Assembly: GCA_022763065.1 (NCBI GenBank)
Contig: JALEGH010000031.1
Coordinates: 1 to 46,571, forward strand
Length of the DNA: 46,571 bases
Source of the DNA: Alphaproteobacteria bacterium
GTDB lineage: Bacteria > Pseudomonadota > Alphaproteobacteria > Micavibrionales > Micavibrionaceae
Reading direction: 5' to 3'
Below the pieces are notes generated by a model, which saw only the letters and a list, made by a program, of their open reading frames with translations, made no database searches and was not told the origin of the DNA. Shown in pieces: positions 1-9,609 of the stretch. Each line of letters begins with the position of its first letter. Position 1 is the stretch's first letter. Made by a program: the position numbers and the translations under genes.

Positions 1-2
1 AT

Positions 3-3000
3 AGGTTAAAAATTGAAGAGGGGAAAATCACCTTTGTAGATCACCGTAAGAAGAGCGAACAAAAAATTGAAGACATCAATCTCGTCCTGAAAGCGGATAG
101 TTTGAAAGGTCCGTTTGATGTGGAAGGTTCTATCGTGTATGCGGGCCAAAAAATAGTTGTTGATGCGCAAACGGGTCGCTTGCCCAAGGCGGGTGAAGGG
201 CTTCAGCTCAATGCAAATGTAAGTATGCCGGATGTGAAGTCACAGATTTCGTTTGACGGGGTGAGCTCTATTGGGGCACCTTTTGATGTTCAGGGGCAGT
301 TGGGTGTAAAGCTTGATTCCCTATCAAAGACGGCAGCTCTTACAGGTGCCACGTTAGGTGACGGCTATGATCAGGCTTTTGCGCTGGATGGGTTGTTAAG
401 CGCGAATGAAGATCAGATTTCTTACGATAATCTGAAGCTTTCTTTAGGGAGTATGGTCGCGAATGGAAAGCTTTCCGTTCAAAATGTTAAAAGTAAAAAT
501 CCTGTACGGGTCAGTGGTGTTTTGAAGTCCTCATCTGTTTTTGATCTGGATACATTACTGGAAAAAACAAAGAACACCGGGAGCAAAGGCGGCTCAGATT
601 CCAAGGATTTAAAGCAATCAGGAAAACTGGGTGCCAAAAAGAAGGAGCTTATCCCAAATTCTTTGACGCTTCCTATGCCGATTGATGTGGGAATTAAGCT
701 CGATATGGCTGGTGTTAAACTGCAGGGAAATAAACTGGGCGGCGTATTTATTGACCTTAAAAAAACCGGTAAAGCGGCGAGTATTGATTTCAAAGTACTT
801 GAAGTGCCGGGGCAGGGAAAAATGGATGGATCGCTTTTGGTCAATTTTGCCTCTTCCTCTGCGGCGGGGCAGGCGGTTACCTATGCCGATCCATCGGCGA
901 GTTATAGCGTAAATGGACAAGTGGGACAGCTTGCAGATTTTCTCAGCGCTTTTGCGCCGAAAGGTCAAACGAATGATATTGGCAAATTATATAAGACAGC
1001 CAATTTCAATCTAAAAGGCAGTGTCAGTAACAAAGCGCTCAGTTTAAAAGACAGTGTGTTAAAGCTTGACCAGACCGTGATTGGTTTGGGTGGGAATTAT
1101 AAGCCGCGCGGCGGCATGGCCGGACGTGACCGCGCATATATTGATGTAAGTGCAGGGAATATTGATATTGACCGGATTACGGCGGCGCTGTCGGGTAAAA
1201 AGAAAGGATCGCCGGAGGTAAGTGAAGGTACTGCGACCTCTTCGGGATCCTCTCCCAAAGAAGCAGTTAAGCCATTGCAGGATTTATCTTTACCACTGGA
1301 TTTAGGGTTTGATGTGAGTGTGCAAAAGGCGCGGCTCAACCAGATGGATGTGGAAGGCATTCGCTTAACGGGTGAGCTGGTAGGCAATGCGCTCACGCTC
1401 AAAAATGCATCTGCCAATAATTTTGCCGGTGCGGCCATTGGTGTAAAAGGCAAAGTTGGTGATTTGAAATCTCTAAGTGGTCTCGATATAGATGCTTTTT
1501 TAAGAACCTCTGATGTGACCAAGTTGATGAGTGCTCTTAAAATGGATGCAAGCTCCGTTCCTACCGGGGTGAAGGATGCGAATGTTTCATTGCAGGCGAA
1601 AGGAAGTAGTGAAAAAATAGCGTTTAGCACGAATGTCAAGGCGCTTAACGGGCAAGTAGATGTGTCGGGTAATGCCAAATCTATGTTGGATAAGCCGGTT
1701 TTTAATAGTCTCGTAATTGCCGCAAAACACCCGAATATGGGCAGTGCGCTTGAGGCGATTGTAAAAAACTTTAAAGCGCCGACCTCCATGCGCCGGGCGA
1801 TTAATTTGTCAACCAAGGCGGATATGGAAGGAAAGAATTATAAGCTTTCTGATCTTAATGTAGTATTCGGGAAGAGTAAATTTGGCGGGAATTTGAATAT
1901 CAATACTGCCGGAAGCGTTCCTGTTATTCGCGGTAAAGTGCAGGCAGGGAGCATTGCACTGGATGAGTTGCTGGGGGCCGGTTCTTCCGGTGGAAAGAGT
2001 GGAGGCGGTAATAAAGGAAGCAATAAATCTTCTTCTAAAAACTCTTCAAAATCGGGTGAGCGCTGGTCGAAGACTCCTATCAATCTGGACTGGATGAACA
2101 AAATTGACCTAGATGTTGATCTGGCGGCGAATAATATTACTTATGGTAGTTGGAATTTGGAACAGCCAATAACTGATCTCAAAATTGGTGGTGGCAAGAT
2201 GAGTATTAATCAAATGAAGGCAGGTGTCTTTGGTGGCTCTATGACTCTTCAGACAAATGTAAATGCAAGCCCGGTGTCTTTGGCTCTCACATCGCAGATG
2301 AATAACATTGACCTTGAGCGCTTGGCTGGTGCTTTAAGTGGTGGTGGAAAGTTAAAAAGTGCAGGCACGGTTTCTCTTGCAATGGATGTGAATGGAACTG
2401 GCGGGAGTGCACATGCGCTTATTAATGCCTTGAACGGCAAGGCGAACCTCAATGGAACAAATGTGGTCTTAAAAGGCTTTGATCTGGCGAAAATGGCACG
2501 CGGGTTGGCGGTAGAAGAAAAACTGGCTGACTCGGTTTCTAGTTTGGTGGATGGCGCAACACGCGGCGGTGAAACAAAATTCGATACCCTCAAAGGAGAT
2601 TATAAAATTGAAAAAGGTAGCGTGAATATTGCCTCTATGGCAATGGAGGGAGACGCGGCGCTGATTAAATCAACCGGCTATGCGGATATTCCTAATTGGT
2701 TCATTAATACGGATCATGAGATTACCTTGAAGCAAGTGCCGGACCTCAAACCATTCATAGTGAAGATTAAAGGGCCGCTTGATAACCCGTCCGACACCTT
2801 TGGAAAAAATATTTTAGAGGATTATTTGGGTGAAAAGTTGCGCCGTAAAATCGGCAAGGAGTTACCGGGGTTATTAGGTGATGATGTAACAGAGAAATTA
2901 CAGAAATTTGGTATTATTCCAAAGGAACAAGCGCCAACTCCTGCGCCGGCGAATAATAATGCGGCGCCGGCACCTTCAGAGCAGCAAAAAGCTCCCGTAC

Positions 3001-3104
3001 AACAGCAAAAACAACAACCAGACACCAATCCGTTGGATCAAATCTTGCAAGATCCAAAAGGGGCAGAAGATGCCCTCAAAGGTGTTCTTGACGGGTTGTT
3101 TTAG
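3..3104 (+). CDS. AsmA-family outer-membrane biogenesis protein (5' partial)
   Basis: The 1000-aa ORF has repetitive AsmA-like beta-rich sequence and a C-terminal 'DNPSDTFGKNILEDYLGEKL' region typical of AsmA/AsmA-like proteins. The same frame stays open to base 3 (RLKIEEGKITFVDHRKKSEQKIEDINLVLKADSLKGPFDVEG), so the listed TTG start at 102 is an artefact and the true start lies upstream of the window. Confidence 0.85.
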   Translation, partial: RLKIEEGKITFVDHRKKSEQKIEDINLVLKADSLKGPFDVEGSIVYAGQKIVVDAQTGRLPKAGEGLQLNANVSMPDVKSQISFDGVSSIGAPFDVQGQLGVKLDSLSKTAALTGATLGDGYDQAFALDGLLSANEDQISYDNLKLSLGSMVANGKLSVQNVKSKNPVRVSGVLKSSSVFDLDTLLEKTKNTGSKGGSDSKDLKQSGKLGAKKKELIPNSLTLPMPIDVGIKLDMAGVKLQGNKLGGVFIDLKKTGKAASIDFKVLEVPGQGKMDGSLLVNFASSSAAGQAVTYADPSASYSVNGQVGQLADFLSAFAPKGQTNDIGKLYKTANFNLKGSVSNKALSLKDSVLKLDQTVIGLGGNYKPRGGMAGRDRAYIDVSAGNIDIDRITAALSGKKKGSPEVSEGTATSSGSSPKEAVKPLQDLSLPLDLGFDVSVQKARLNQMDVEGIRLTGELVGNALTLKNASANNFAGAAIGVKGKVGDLKSLSGLDIDAFLRTSDVTKLMSALKMDASSVPTGVKDANVSLQAKGSSEKIAFSTNVKALNGQVDVSGNAKSMLDKPVFNSLVIAAKHPNMGSALEAIVKNFKAPTSMRRAINLSTKADMEGKNYKLSDLNVVFGKSKFGGNLNINTAGSVPVIRGKVQAGSIALDELLGAGSSGGKSGGGNKGSNKSSSKNSSKSGERWSKTPINLDWMNKIDLDVDLAANNITYGSWNLEQPITDLKIGGGKMSINQMKAGVFGGSMTLQTNVNASPVSLALTSQMNNIDLERLAGALSGGGKLKSAGTVSLAMDVNGTGGSAHALINALNGKANLNGTNVVLKGFDLAKMARGLAVEEKLADSVSSLVDGATRGGETKFDTLKGDYKIEKGSVNIASMAMEGDAALIKSTGYADIPNWFINTDHEITLKQVPDLKPFIVKIKGPLDNPSDTFGKNILEDYLGEKLRRKIGKELPGLLGDDVTEKLQKFGIIPKEQAPTPAPANNNAAPAPSEQQKAPVQQQKQQPDTNPLDQILQDPKGAEDALKGVLDGLF

Positions 3105-3105
3105 G

Positions 3106-3138
3106 TTTATGTTTTATTCAGGTGGAACAAAACATAAA
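3106..3138. terminator. Long inverted repeat between convergent genes, candidate bidirectional terminator
   Basis: TTTATGTTTT-a-TTC-AGGTG-GAA-c-AAAACATAAA: perfect 10-bp outer arms plus a 3-bp inner stem. It lies just after the AsmA-like stop and overlaps the stop of the minus-strand gene. Confidence 0.6.
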
Positions 3139-3379
3139 GCCGGATAGCGCTCGAAAGGTTGGTAGAGCGCATCTCATCAATTTCACTGACTAGTTGATTG
3201 ATAGATTTGTTTTGTGCCTTGGCCTGCTTTCCTAATAGTACCCAGAATGGCTCTTCCATTGATACACTCGTTTGATGTCCGGCGATACGAACGGAGCGTT
3301 TGACAACGGGCGCAGAGAGCATTTTGACGAGTTCGTCTTCTACTCCTTGGGCTTGATCATTTCCAGTGGGTTCACCCAT
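3107..3379 (-). CDS. Ribbon-helix-helix domain protein
   Basis: 90 aa. [43 protein letters not shown] resembles the RHH_4-type domain of alphaproteobacterial proteins. Overlaps the 3' end of fumC by about 40 bp in another frame; a start within the overlap or slightly downstream is possible. Confidence 0.7.
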   Translation of the reverse strand: MGEPTGNDQAQGVEDELVKMLSAPVVKRSVRIAGHQTSVSMEEPFWVLLGKQAKAQNKSINQLVSEIDEMRSTNLSSAIRLYVLFHLNKT

Positions 3380-4752
3380 TGGTCAAATTCCTCCGCGCTA
3401 AGCAGCCCCAATTTTACGCCAGCTTCTTTGAGGGAAGTCCCTTCTTTATAGGCCGTCTTGGCAATTTTTGCAGCGTTGTCATACCCAATATGCGGATTGA
3501 GCGCGGTGACCAGCATCAAGGAGTTTTCCATCAGTTCGGTGATACGTTTTTCATTGGCTTCAATCCCTTCCACACAATTTTTAACAAAGCTGTTACAGCT
3601 ATCTGCGAGTAGCTCAATAGACTGCAAAACATTGTAGATAATAACAGGTTTAAAGACATTGAGCTCAAAATGCCCCTGACTGCCCGCTACCGTCACGGCG
3701 GTGTGATTACCCATCACTTGCGCACAAACCATGGTCAGCGCTTCGCATTGTGTAGGGTTCACTTTACCGGGCATGATAGATGATCCTGGTTCGTTGGCGG
3801 GCAAAATAATTTCTCCAATACCGGAACGCGGACCCGAACCAAGTAGACGGATATCATTGGCAATTTTCATGAGGGAAGTTGCCAGTACGTTTAGTGCTCC
3901 AGAAAGCTCGACCATCGCGTCATGTGCGGCGAGCGCTTCAAATTTATTTTGCGCTGTTTCAAATTCAAGTTCGGTAATTTTTGATACTTCTTCGGCAAAT
4001 TTTTCGGCAAAACCAACACGGCAATTGATACCTGTTCCCACAGCCGTGCCCCCTTGTGCCAGTTGCATAAGGCGCGGGAGCGTCGCTTCCAGACGTGCCA
4101 GCCCATATTCAATTTGCTTGGCGTAGCCAGAGAATTCCTGACCCAATGTTAGCGGTGTTGCGTCTTGCAAATGCGTGCGCCCATTCTTAACGATGTTGGC
4201 AAAGTCTGTTGATTTTTGATCGAGCGCAGTGTGTAAATTCTCAAGTGCAGGCATTAAACGGTGGTGAAGTTCTTCTGCGGCGGCGATATGCATGACGGTG
4301 GGGAAAGTGTCGTTAGAAGATTGCCCCATATTGACATGATCATTGGGATGAACGGGATCTTTTCCACCGCGCGTGTTGATGAGCATTTCATTGGCGCGGC
4401 CTGCAATGACTTCATTGGCGTTCATGTTGCTTTGTGTGCCGGAGCCTGTTTGCCAAACGGCCAAGGGAAACTCACCGGCCAAAGTGCCGTTTATGACCTC
4501 ATCGGCGGCTTGTGTCATCGCCTCGCCCAATTTTTTATCCAGCCCCCCAAGCGACATATTGGTCAGCGCGGCAGCTTTCTTTTGAATGCCAAGCGCCCGC
4601 ACGAGAGAAGGAGGCATTTTTTCCGTACCGATATCAAAGTTCTTGAGGGAGCGCTGCGTCTGTGCGCCCCAATAGGCATTTGCCGGAACCTCTATCTCGC
4701 CAATGGAGTCTGTTTCAATGCGTATATCATTTTTAGGGGCCGTGTTTGTCAT
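3340..4752 (-). CDS. fumC: Class II fumarate hydratase
   Basis: 470 aa with the fumarase/aspartase signature [15 protein letters not shown]; full-length match to the FumC pattern. Confidence 0.97.
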   Translation of the reverse strand: MTNTAPKNDIRIETDSIGEIEVPANAYWGAQTQRSLKNFDIGTEKMPPSLVRALGIQKKAAALTNMSLGGLDKKLGEAMTQAADEVINGTLAGEFPLAVWQTGSGTQSNMNANEVIAGRANEMLINTRGGKDPVHPNDHVNMGQSSNDTFPTVMHIAAAEELHHRLMPALENLHTALDQKSTDFANIVKNGRTHLQDATPLTLGQEFSGYAKQIEYGLARLEATLPRLMQLAQGGTAVGTGINCRVGFAEKFAEEVSKITELEFETAQNKFEALAAHDAMVELSGALNVLATSLMKIANDIRLLGSGPRSGIGEIILPANEPGSSIMPGKVNPTQCEALTMVCAQVMGNHTAVTVAGSQGHFELNVFKPVIIYNVLQSIELLADSCNSFVKNCVEGIEANEKRITELMENSLMLVTALNPHIGYDNAAKIAKTAYKEGTSLKEAGVKLGLLSAEEFDQWVNPLEMIKPKE

Positions 4753-4849
4753 CTGATATTCCTTTTAATTGCGGACATACATAAATAAACACCAATGGCA
4801 TGAGGGAATAAAGGAAATATTCGCAGCTATTCGTGTTTATTAGCGGTTT

Positions 4850-5416
4850 TTAAGCTAAATCATGCACGGTGACTTTGGGCCAAAGCTTCCACCACTCCTT
4901 TTCCTTCATGCGTGTTTGGTAGTCATGGAGTTTTTGTGGTTTTTGCTTAGCGTTCGACGTGGCGTGACACTGAAAATTTAACAGGTCATCAACACCAAGC
5001 GGTGCAATCAAAGATAACGTATTCTCATCGTTTAAACATACGCCGACAGGTGTAACGGTTTCACACCAGTTCTCAAGTGCTTCTTCGATATTTTTATATG
5101 GAGCTTCATTGTTCTTGAGGTGCATACGCGCCTGATTTTTAACCGACCACGGGTAATTAGGAGCAAGGGCGAATAGCGCCTGTTCTGCGTCTTTCTCGTT
5201 TTCTTCGTTTAGGTTGTCGGGATCAAAATAAATCACATCAACATCGTTGAGTGGAGTCATGTCTTTATGGTCATGCATCACATCCCAAATATAGTTGCGT
5301 ACAAAACCTGCGGCGATCCAGCAATTTGGCAGGTCCAATGAGTGTACGGCGCGCAGGGCGTTCATATGAAAGGGGGAGGCTTGGATGATCTTCAGGATGT
5401 CAAACTTTGTAAACAT
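4850..5416 (-). CDS. Nucleotidyltransferase family protein (DUF925-like)
   Basis: 188 aa; 'CWIAAGFVRNYIWDVMH ... LNDVDVIYFDPDN' fits the nucleotidyltransferase-like family. Confidence 0.75.
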   Translation of the reverse strand: MFTKFDILKIIQASPFHMNALRAVHSLDLPNCWIAAGFVRNYIWDVMHDHKDMTPLNDVDVIYFDPDNLNEENEKDAEQALFALAPNYPWSVKNQARMHLKNNEAPYKNIEEALENWCETVTPVGVCLNDENTLSLIAPLGVDDLLNFQCHATSNAKQKPQKLHDYQTRMKEKEWWKLWPKVTVHDLA

Positions 5417-5470
5417 TATAGAAGAGATTAACTCAGAAAACTAAACTATATCAATGGGTTGTTTTTTATG

Positions 5471-5499
5471 TTGCGATATTTCTATTCATTATGTTAAAT
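5471..5499 (+). promoter_or_regulatory. Putative sigma70-like promoter for the 5529 ORF
   Basis: TTGCGA (5471-5476), 17-nt spacer, TTAAAT (5494-5499), about 30 bp upstream of the ATG. Confidence 0.4.
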
Positions 5500-5528
5500 C
5501 AAGGTTGAATTTGAAGAGGTTTTAAGCG

Positions 5529-6218
5529 ATGTCCCAAAGGCTTGGAAATGTGACACCAATATTTCGTCGTTATGCAACTGTTGCAGTGGTTTTGTGCTCT
5601 GTTTTTGCGGGGGCGTGTTACGATTCCGCTTATGCTGGTGGTTCGTCATATCAACATGATCAAAGTGGGGGATTGTTATCAGGTACTTCTGATAAGGGGG
5701 GCATGCAGGGGTTATCAGGTGCTGTGACAAAGTACATTATTGGACAGGACAAATATGCAACAGAATATAGCATTCGTCCCATCATGCTAAATTTGGCAAA
5801 AGAGTTGAAAAATAATATCGGAACATTTCAAGGCCTGTATTTATCAGGAGATAATGAGGGGATTTTGGAGTTTTTAGAAGAAAAAATATCCAATAGTTTG
5901 CCGGAGGGGCTTAAAACCACTCAAGGACAAGTGAATACGAATACCCAAATAATTGGAAAGGCTCTTTTGGAGGTGATGGAAAGTGGGCAGATTAGTGATT
6001 CAAAGGTTACACCTGAGCAAATAGCAGCGCTCTTAACGCCAAAAGTTAAGGCTATTGCGACTGCTTTGGGAAAAGCACCTGTGGCGTCTGGTGCGGCGCC
6101 TTCCTCATCAAGATTAGAAGGGTTCGCAGCGCCTGACTTGCGTGCTCCTGGTCGTTCCTTATTGGACCAGCTGGGCAATGAGGGAAAAGAGGTTCAGATA
6201 TTCAAACCTGATTCCTGA
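5529..6218 (+). CDS. Hypothetical exported protein
   Basis: 229 aa with an N-terminal hydrophobic signal (YATVAVVLCSVFAGACYDSAYAG); SD 'GAAGAGG' upstream. No family recognised. Confidence 0.7.
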   Translation: MSQRLGNVTPIFRRYATVAVVLCSVFAGACYDSAYAGGSSYQHDQSGGLLSGTSDKGGMQGLSGAVTKYIIGQDKYATEYSIRPIMLNLAKELKNNIGTFQGLYLSGDNEGILEFLEEKISNSLPEGLKTTQGQVNTNTQIIGKALLEVMESGQISDSKVTPEQIAALLTPKVKAIATALGKAPVASGAAPSSSRLEGFAAPDLRAPGRSLLDQLGNEGKEVQIFKPDS

Positions 6219-6226
6219 GGTTGTTT

Positions 6227-7309
6227 TTATTTCAAAATTGTCACGTGGCCCATTTTGCGACCCGGACGTACTTCTGCTTTGCCGTAGAGGTGGATATGCG
6301 CCTTTTCCATTTCCAAATACGCGCCCAAATCATGCACATCATCTCCGATGAGGTTAATCATTTCTGCGTCACTATGTGCGACTGTAGAGCCAACAGGAAG
6401 ACCGCAAACGGCCCGTACATGATTTTCAAACTGGGAAGTATGACAGGCATCTATGGTCCAATGGCCGCTATTATGCGGGCGCGGGGCAATTTCATTGGCG
6501 ATTAGTGTGCCGTCTTTTGTTACGAAAAGTTCAAGTGCCAATACGCCAACCAAATCAATCGCCTCAGCCAGATGATGTGCCATATCGGATGCAGTGGATA
6601 AAACCTCATTTGATACAGGAGCGGGGGCAATGGTGCGGTCCAAAATATGATTTTTATGCTCATTTTGAACGGCGACATAAGCGCTGGACTGTCCCATAAG
6701 ATCACGGGCAATCACAACCGAAATTTCCAAATCAAAATCAATTATGCCTTCTATAACAGCTTCTTCAGTTTTGAGCTTCTCCCAACTTTGATAGATATTA
6801 TCTTTAAGCTTATGAAATATTTGACCTTTCCCATCATAACCGAAACGGGCCGTTTTAATGATGCATGCATCCGCTTGCCACTCCTTTAGAGTTTTGGCGA
6901 TATCTTCGGGAGCGTGACAAGGTGCCCAAGGGGCGGTTTTAATCCCGATATCATTTAAAAAACTCTTTTCTTTCAAACGGTTTTGAGAAACTTCTAAAAG
7001 ATTTCTACCCGGGTAAACAGGTTTAAGTTCCTCCAAAAATTCAATTGTTTCCAAGGGAATATTCTCAAATTCATAAGTAATTACATCAACGTTTTGAGCA
7101 AAAGCTTTTAAAGCCTTGTGATCATTATATTCTGCTTGAGTGAAGTAAGAGGTGACGAGGGAGGCAGGGCATCCGGTTTCCGGACAAAATATATGGGTTT
7201 TGATCCCGAGTTGGGCAGCAGCCATCGCACTCATGCGGCCCAGCTGCCCGCCGCCTAAAATGCCTAATGTTTTTGCGATCACCATAGTCTTAAAAGTCTC
7301 CTCTAACAA
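6227..7309 (-). CDS. purK: 5-(carboxyamino)imidazole ribonucleotide synthase
   Basis: ATP-grasp protein beginning TLGILGGGQLGRMSAMAAAQLGI; EIAPRPHNSGHWTIDAC motif. The start is probably the internal ATG of MVIAKTLG (about 7285). Confidence 0.96.
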   Translation of the reverse strand: MLEETFKTMVIAKTLGILGGGQLGRMSAMAAAQLGIKTHIFCPETGCPASLVTSYFTQAEYNDHKALKAFAQNVDVITYEFENIPLETIEFLEELKPVYPGRNLLEVSQNRLKEKSFLNDIGIKTAPWAPCHAPEDIAKTLKEWQADACIIKTARFGYDGKGQIFHKLKDNIYQSWEKLKTEEAVIEGIIDFDLEISVVIARDLMGQSSAYVAVQNEHKNHILDRTIAPAPVSNEVLSTASDMAHHLAEAIDLVGVLALELFVTKDGTLIANEIAPRPHNSGHWTIDACHTSQFENHVRAVCGLPVGSTVAHSDAEMINLIGDDVHDLGAYLEMEKAHIHLYGKAEVRPGRKMGHVTILK

Positions 7310-7435
7310 ACTGATCTTGTTTGTATAACGCCTACCCTAAAATGTCACGAGGGAAGTAGGGAGAATTATTTCGTTGACATAACCTTTTGGGTATGTGAAA
7401 GGTGGCTCTTAATTCAAGCTTGAGGGATATAAGAG

Positions 7436-7636
7436 ATGAAGCAGATAACAAAATTAAAAATAGCTTTTGGAGTGGCGGTTGCTGGCGTTGTTGCGGCAGT
7501 GGTAGGATATTCAGCAGGTGATATGTCGATGATGTGGGGTAGCATTGCTGTTGCATCCGTTGGCGGTATAACCTCTGGAGTTATCTTTGAGAGAATGTTG
7601 CGAAAGATGGGACGAAATCTTAAGCATTTAAGCTAA
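7436..7636 (+). CDS. Small hypothetical membrane protein
   Basis: 66 aa with two hydrophobic segments; lies on the opposite strand between purE and purK. Confidence 0.55.
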   Translation: MKQITKLKIAFGVAVAGVVAAVVGYSAGDMSMMWGSIAVASVGGITSGVIFERMLRKMGRNLKHLS

Positions 7637-7646
7637 TCGTTCCTAT

Positions 7647-8135
7647 CTAGGAAGGCTCTTCCTTCACGCTCTTGCTTTGTTTGGCGCGGAAAGTTTCCAA
7701 GCGCTGCATAATTTCTTTATCATGCGTGCCTAAAATGGAGGCAGCAAGAAGTCCAGCGTTTTTGGCACCGGCCTTACCAATGGCCAACGTTCCCACAGGC
7801 ACGCCGCCGGGCATTTGTGCGATAGAAAGCAGACTGTCCATGCCTTTAAGCGCTTTACTTTCAACCGGCACGCCCAAAACCGGCAGCGGTGTGAGACTTG
7901 CTACCATACCGGGAAGGTGAGCAGCCCCTCCCGCGCCTGCAATAATGACTTTTAGCCCCTTGTCTTTCGCGCCTTTGGCATATTCGACCATGCGGTCCGG
8001 CGTGCGGTGGGCGGAGACGATTTTTGCTTCATGAGGGATTTGAAGCTGATCCAGAATATCTGTGGCTTCTTTCATGGTGTCCCAATCTGACTGGGAGCCT
8101 ATAATCACGCCAACAAGAGGAGAAGAACTGTTCAT
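7647..8135 (-). CDS. purE: 5-(carboxyamino)imidazole ribonucleotide mutase
   Basis: 162 aa; [38 protein letters not shown] motifs. Confidence 0.97.
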   Translation of the reverse strand: MNSSSPLVGVIIGSQSDWDTMKEATDILDQLQIPHEAKIVSAHRTPDRMVEYAKGAKDKGLKVIIAGAGGAAHLPGMVASLTPLPVLGVPVESKALKGMDSLLSIAQMPGGVPVGTLAIGKAGAKNAGLLAASILGTHDKEIMQRLETFRAKQSKSVKEEPS

Positions 8136-8140
8136 ATTAT

Positions 8141-8341
8141 CTATGCAATGATGTCGGGGAGGATATCGCTTTTAATGCGTTGAATGTGGTCTTTAAGGGA
8201 AAGTTTTTTCTTTTGTAGTCGTTTGAGCTGCAGGAAATCAACGGGCGGCGTGTTGCGCAGGCGCTCGATCACATCGTCGAGGTCTTTATGCTCCCGCTCA
8301 AGCTCAATCAGCTTTTCTTCTAGCTCGTCAATATCTTCCAT
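8141..8341 (-). CDS. YdcH family protein (DUF465)
   Basis: 66 aa coiled coil: [15 protein letters not shown]...[18 protein letters not shown]. Immediately upstream of purE. Confidence 0.85.
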   Translation of the reverse strand: MEDIDELEEKLIELEREHKDLDDVIERLRNTPPVDFLQLKRLQKKKLSLKDHIQRIKSDILPDIIA

Positions 8342-8352
8342 TACTGTATGAG

Positions 8353-8388
8353 AACTTAACCTTAAGTTATTAGGATATATAGTATATC
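8353..8388. promoter_or_regulatory. Two adjacent palindromes in the divergent ydcH-purE / pfkA intergenic region
   Basis: AACTTAA-CC-TTAAGTT (8353-8368) and GATATA-TAG-TATATC (8374-8388), both perfect. Confidence 0.4.
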
Positions 8389-8498
8389 AGAAGTTTTGTA
8401 TTTTTGGTAGAAAAGAATCGAGATGCATATTTTTCTTTTGTGGCGGGACGTTATATCGGGTAAAAGAGTGAGAAATTGAAGCAAGGACGGCGAGCGAA

Positions 8499-9581
8499 AT
8501 GAGCAAGAAAATCGGAATTTTAACCAGTGGTGGTGATTGTGCGGGGCTAAACGCTGTGATCCGGGCTGTCGTGCATGCGGCGCATCAAAAGGGTTGGGAA
8601 ACGCTGGGAATTCTGGATGGCACGGCTGGATTGCTTAAAGAGGAACCGGAATACCGCATTTTGACCCCTGATGCCTTTGACGGCACGATTTTGCGTATGG
8701 GTGGGACGATTTTAGGCACCACAAACAAGGGTGATCCTTTCCATTTTCCCATGAAGGACGGCACATTTAAAGACCGGAGCGCAGAGATCATCGAAAACTG
8801 CCATAAATTGGGGTTGGATGCGATTGTGGCGATTGGCGGGGATGGCTCCCACGCAATTTTGCGTAAATTGGCTCAACAGGGCGGTGTGCCCATGGTAGGC
8901 ATTCCTAAAACCATTGATAATGATATTGGGGAGACCGAAGCTTCCGTTGGTTTTGATACGGCGGTGATGGTGGCAACTGAGGCACTGGACAGGCTTCAAC
9001 CCACAGCCGCCAGCCATGACCGGGTGATGATTTTGGAGGTGATGGGGCGTGACGCGGGACATATCGCGCTGGCCGCTGGTATTGCCGGTGGGGCGGATAT
9101 TATCCTTATTCCCGAAATTGACTATTCCATTGGCAATGTGGTGAAGAAGATTGAAGCGGTCAAGCAGGAAGGGCGGAATTTTGCGCTCATGGTGGTATCT
9201 GAGGCTGTTAAAACGCCGGAAGGGGAGCAGGTTCATACGACCGATTCAGATGGCAAGAAACTCTATGGTGGAATTGGCCATTATTTGAGCAAGGAAATCT
9301 CGAAACGAAACAAAGTGGATACGCGTGTGACGGTATTGGGCCATGTGCAGCGTGGTTCTCCGCCAACCTATAATGACCGTTTGATTGCCTCTGCGTTCGG
9401 GGTCTATGCGGTTGATTTGATTGCGGCGGGCAAGTTTGACCGGATGGTGGCGTGGAAAAACCGGAAAGTCGTGGATGTCGCGATTGAGCAAGCCATTGCG
9501 GCCTATCAGGCCGTCGATCCATCTGATACAATGGTGCATACGGCGCGCGGAATTGGCATTTCTTTCGGTGATCAGGGATAA
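8499..9581 (+). CDS. pfkA: 6-phosphofructokinase
   Basis: 360 aa; KKIGILTSGGDCAGLNAVIRA, AIGGDGS, PKTIDNDI, EVMGRDAGHIA, GHVQRGSPP. Confidence 0.95.
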   Translation: MSKKIGILTSGGDCAGLNAVIRAVVHAAHQKGWETLGILDGTAGLLKEEPEYRILTPDAFDGTILRMGGTILGTTNKGDPFHFPMKDGTFKDRSAEIIENCHKLGLDAIVAIGGDGSHAILRKLAQQGGVPMVGIPKTIDNDIGETEASVGFDTAVMVATEALDRLQPTAASHDRVMILEVMGRDAGHIALAAGIAGGADIILIPEIDYSIGNVVKKIEAVKQEGRNFALMVVSEAVKTPEGEQVHTTDSDGKKLYGGIGHYLSKEISKRNKVDTRVTVLGHVQRGSPPTYNDRLIASAFGVYAVDLIAAGKFDRMVAWKNRKVVDVAIEQAIAAYQAVDPSDTMVHTARGIGISFGDQG

Positions 9582-9609
9582 TAAAAGAATAAGGGGAGTT
9601 TAAGGGCTT

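Noticed and set aside
1097-1816. 239-aa minus-strand ORF inside the AsmA-like gene
   Set aside because: Antisense shadow ORF of a long coding frame; Ser/Leu/Pro-rich, no recognisable motif; plus-strand frame clearly coding.
4261-4788. 175-aa plus-strand ORF opposite fumC
   Set aside because: Shadow of fumC; no motif, no credible RBS.
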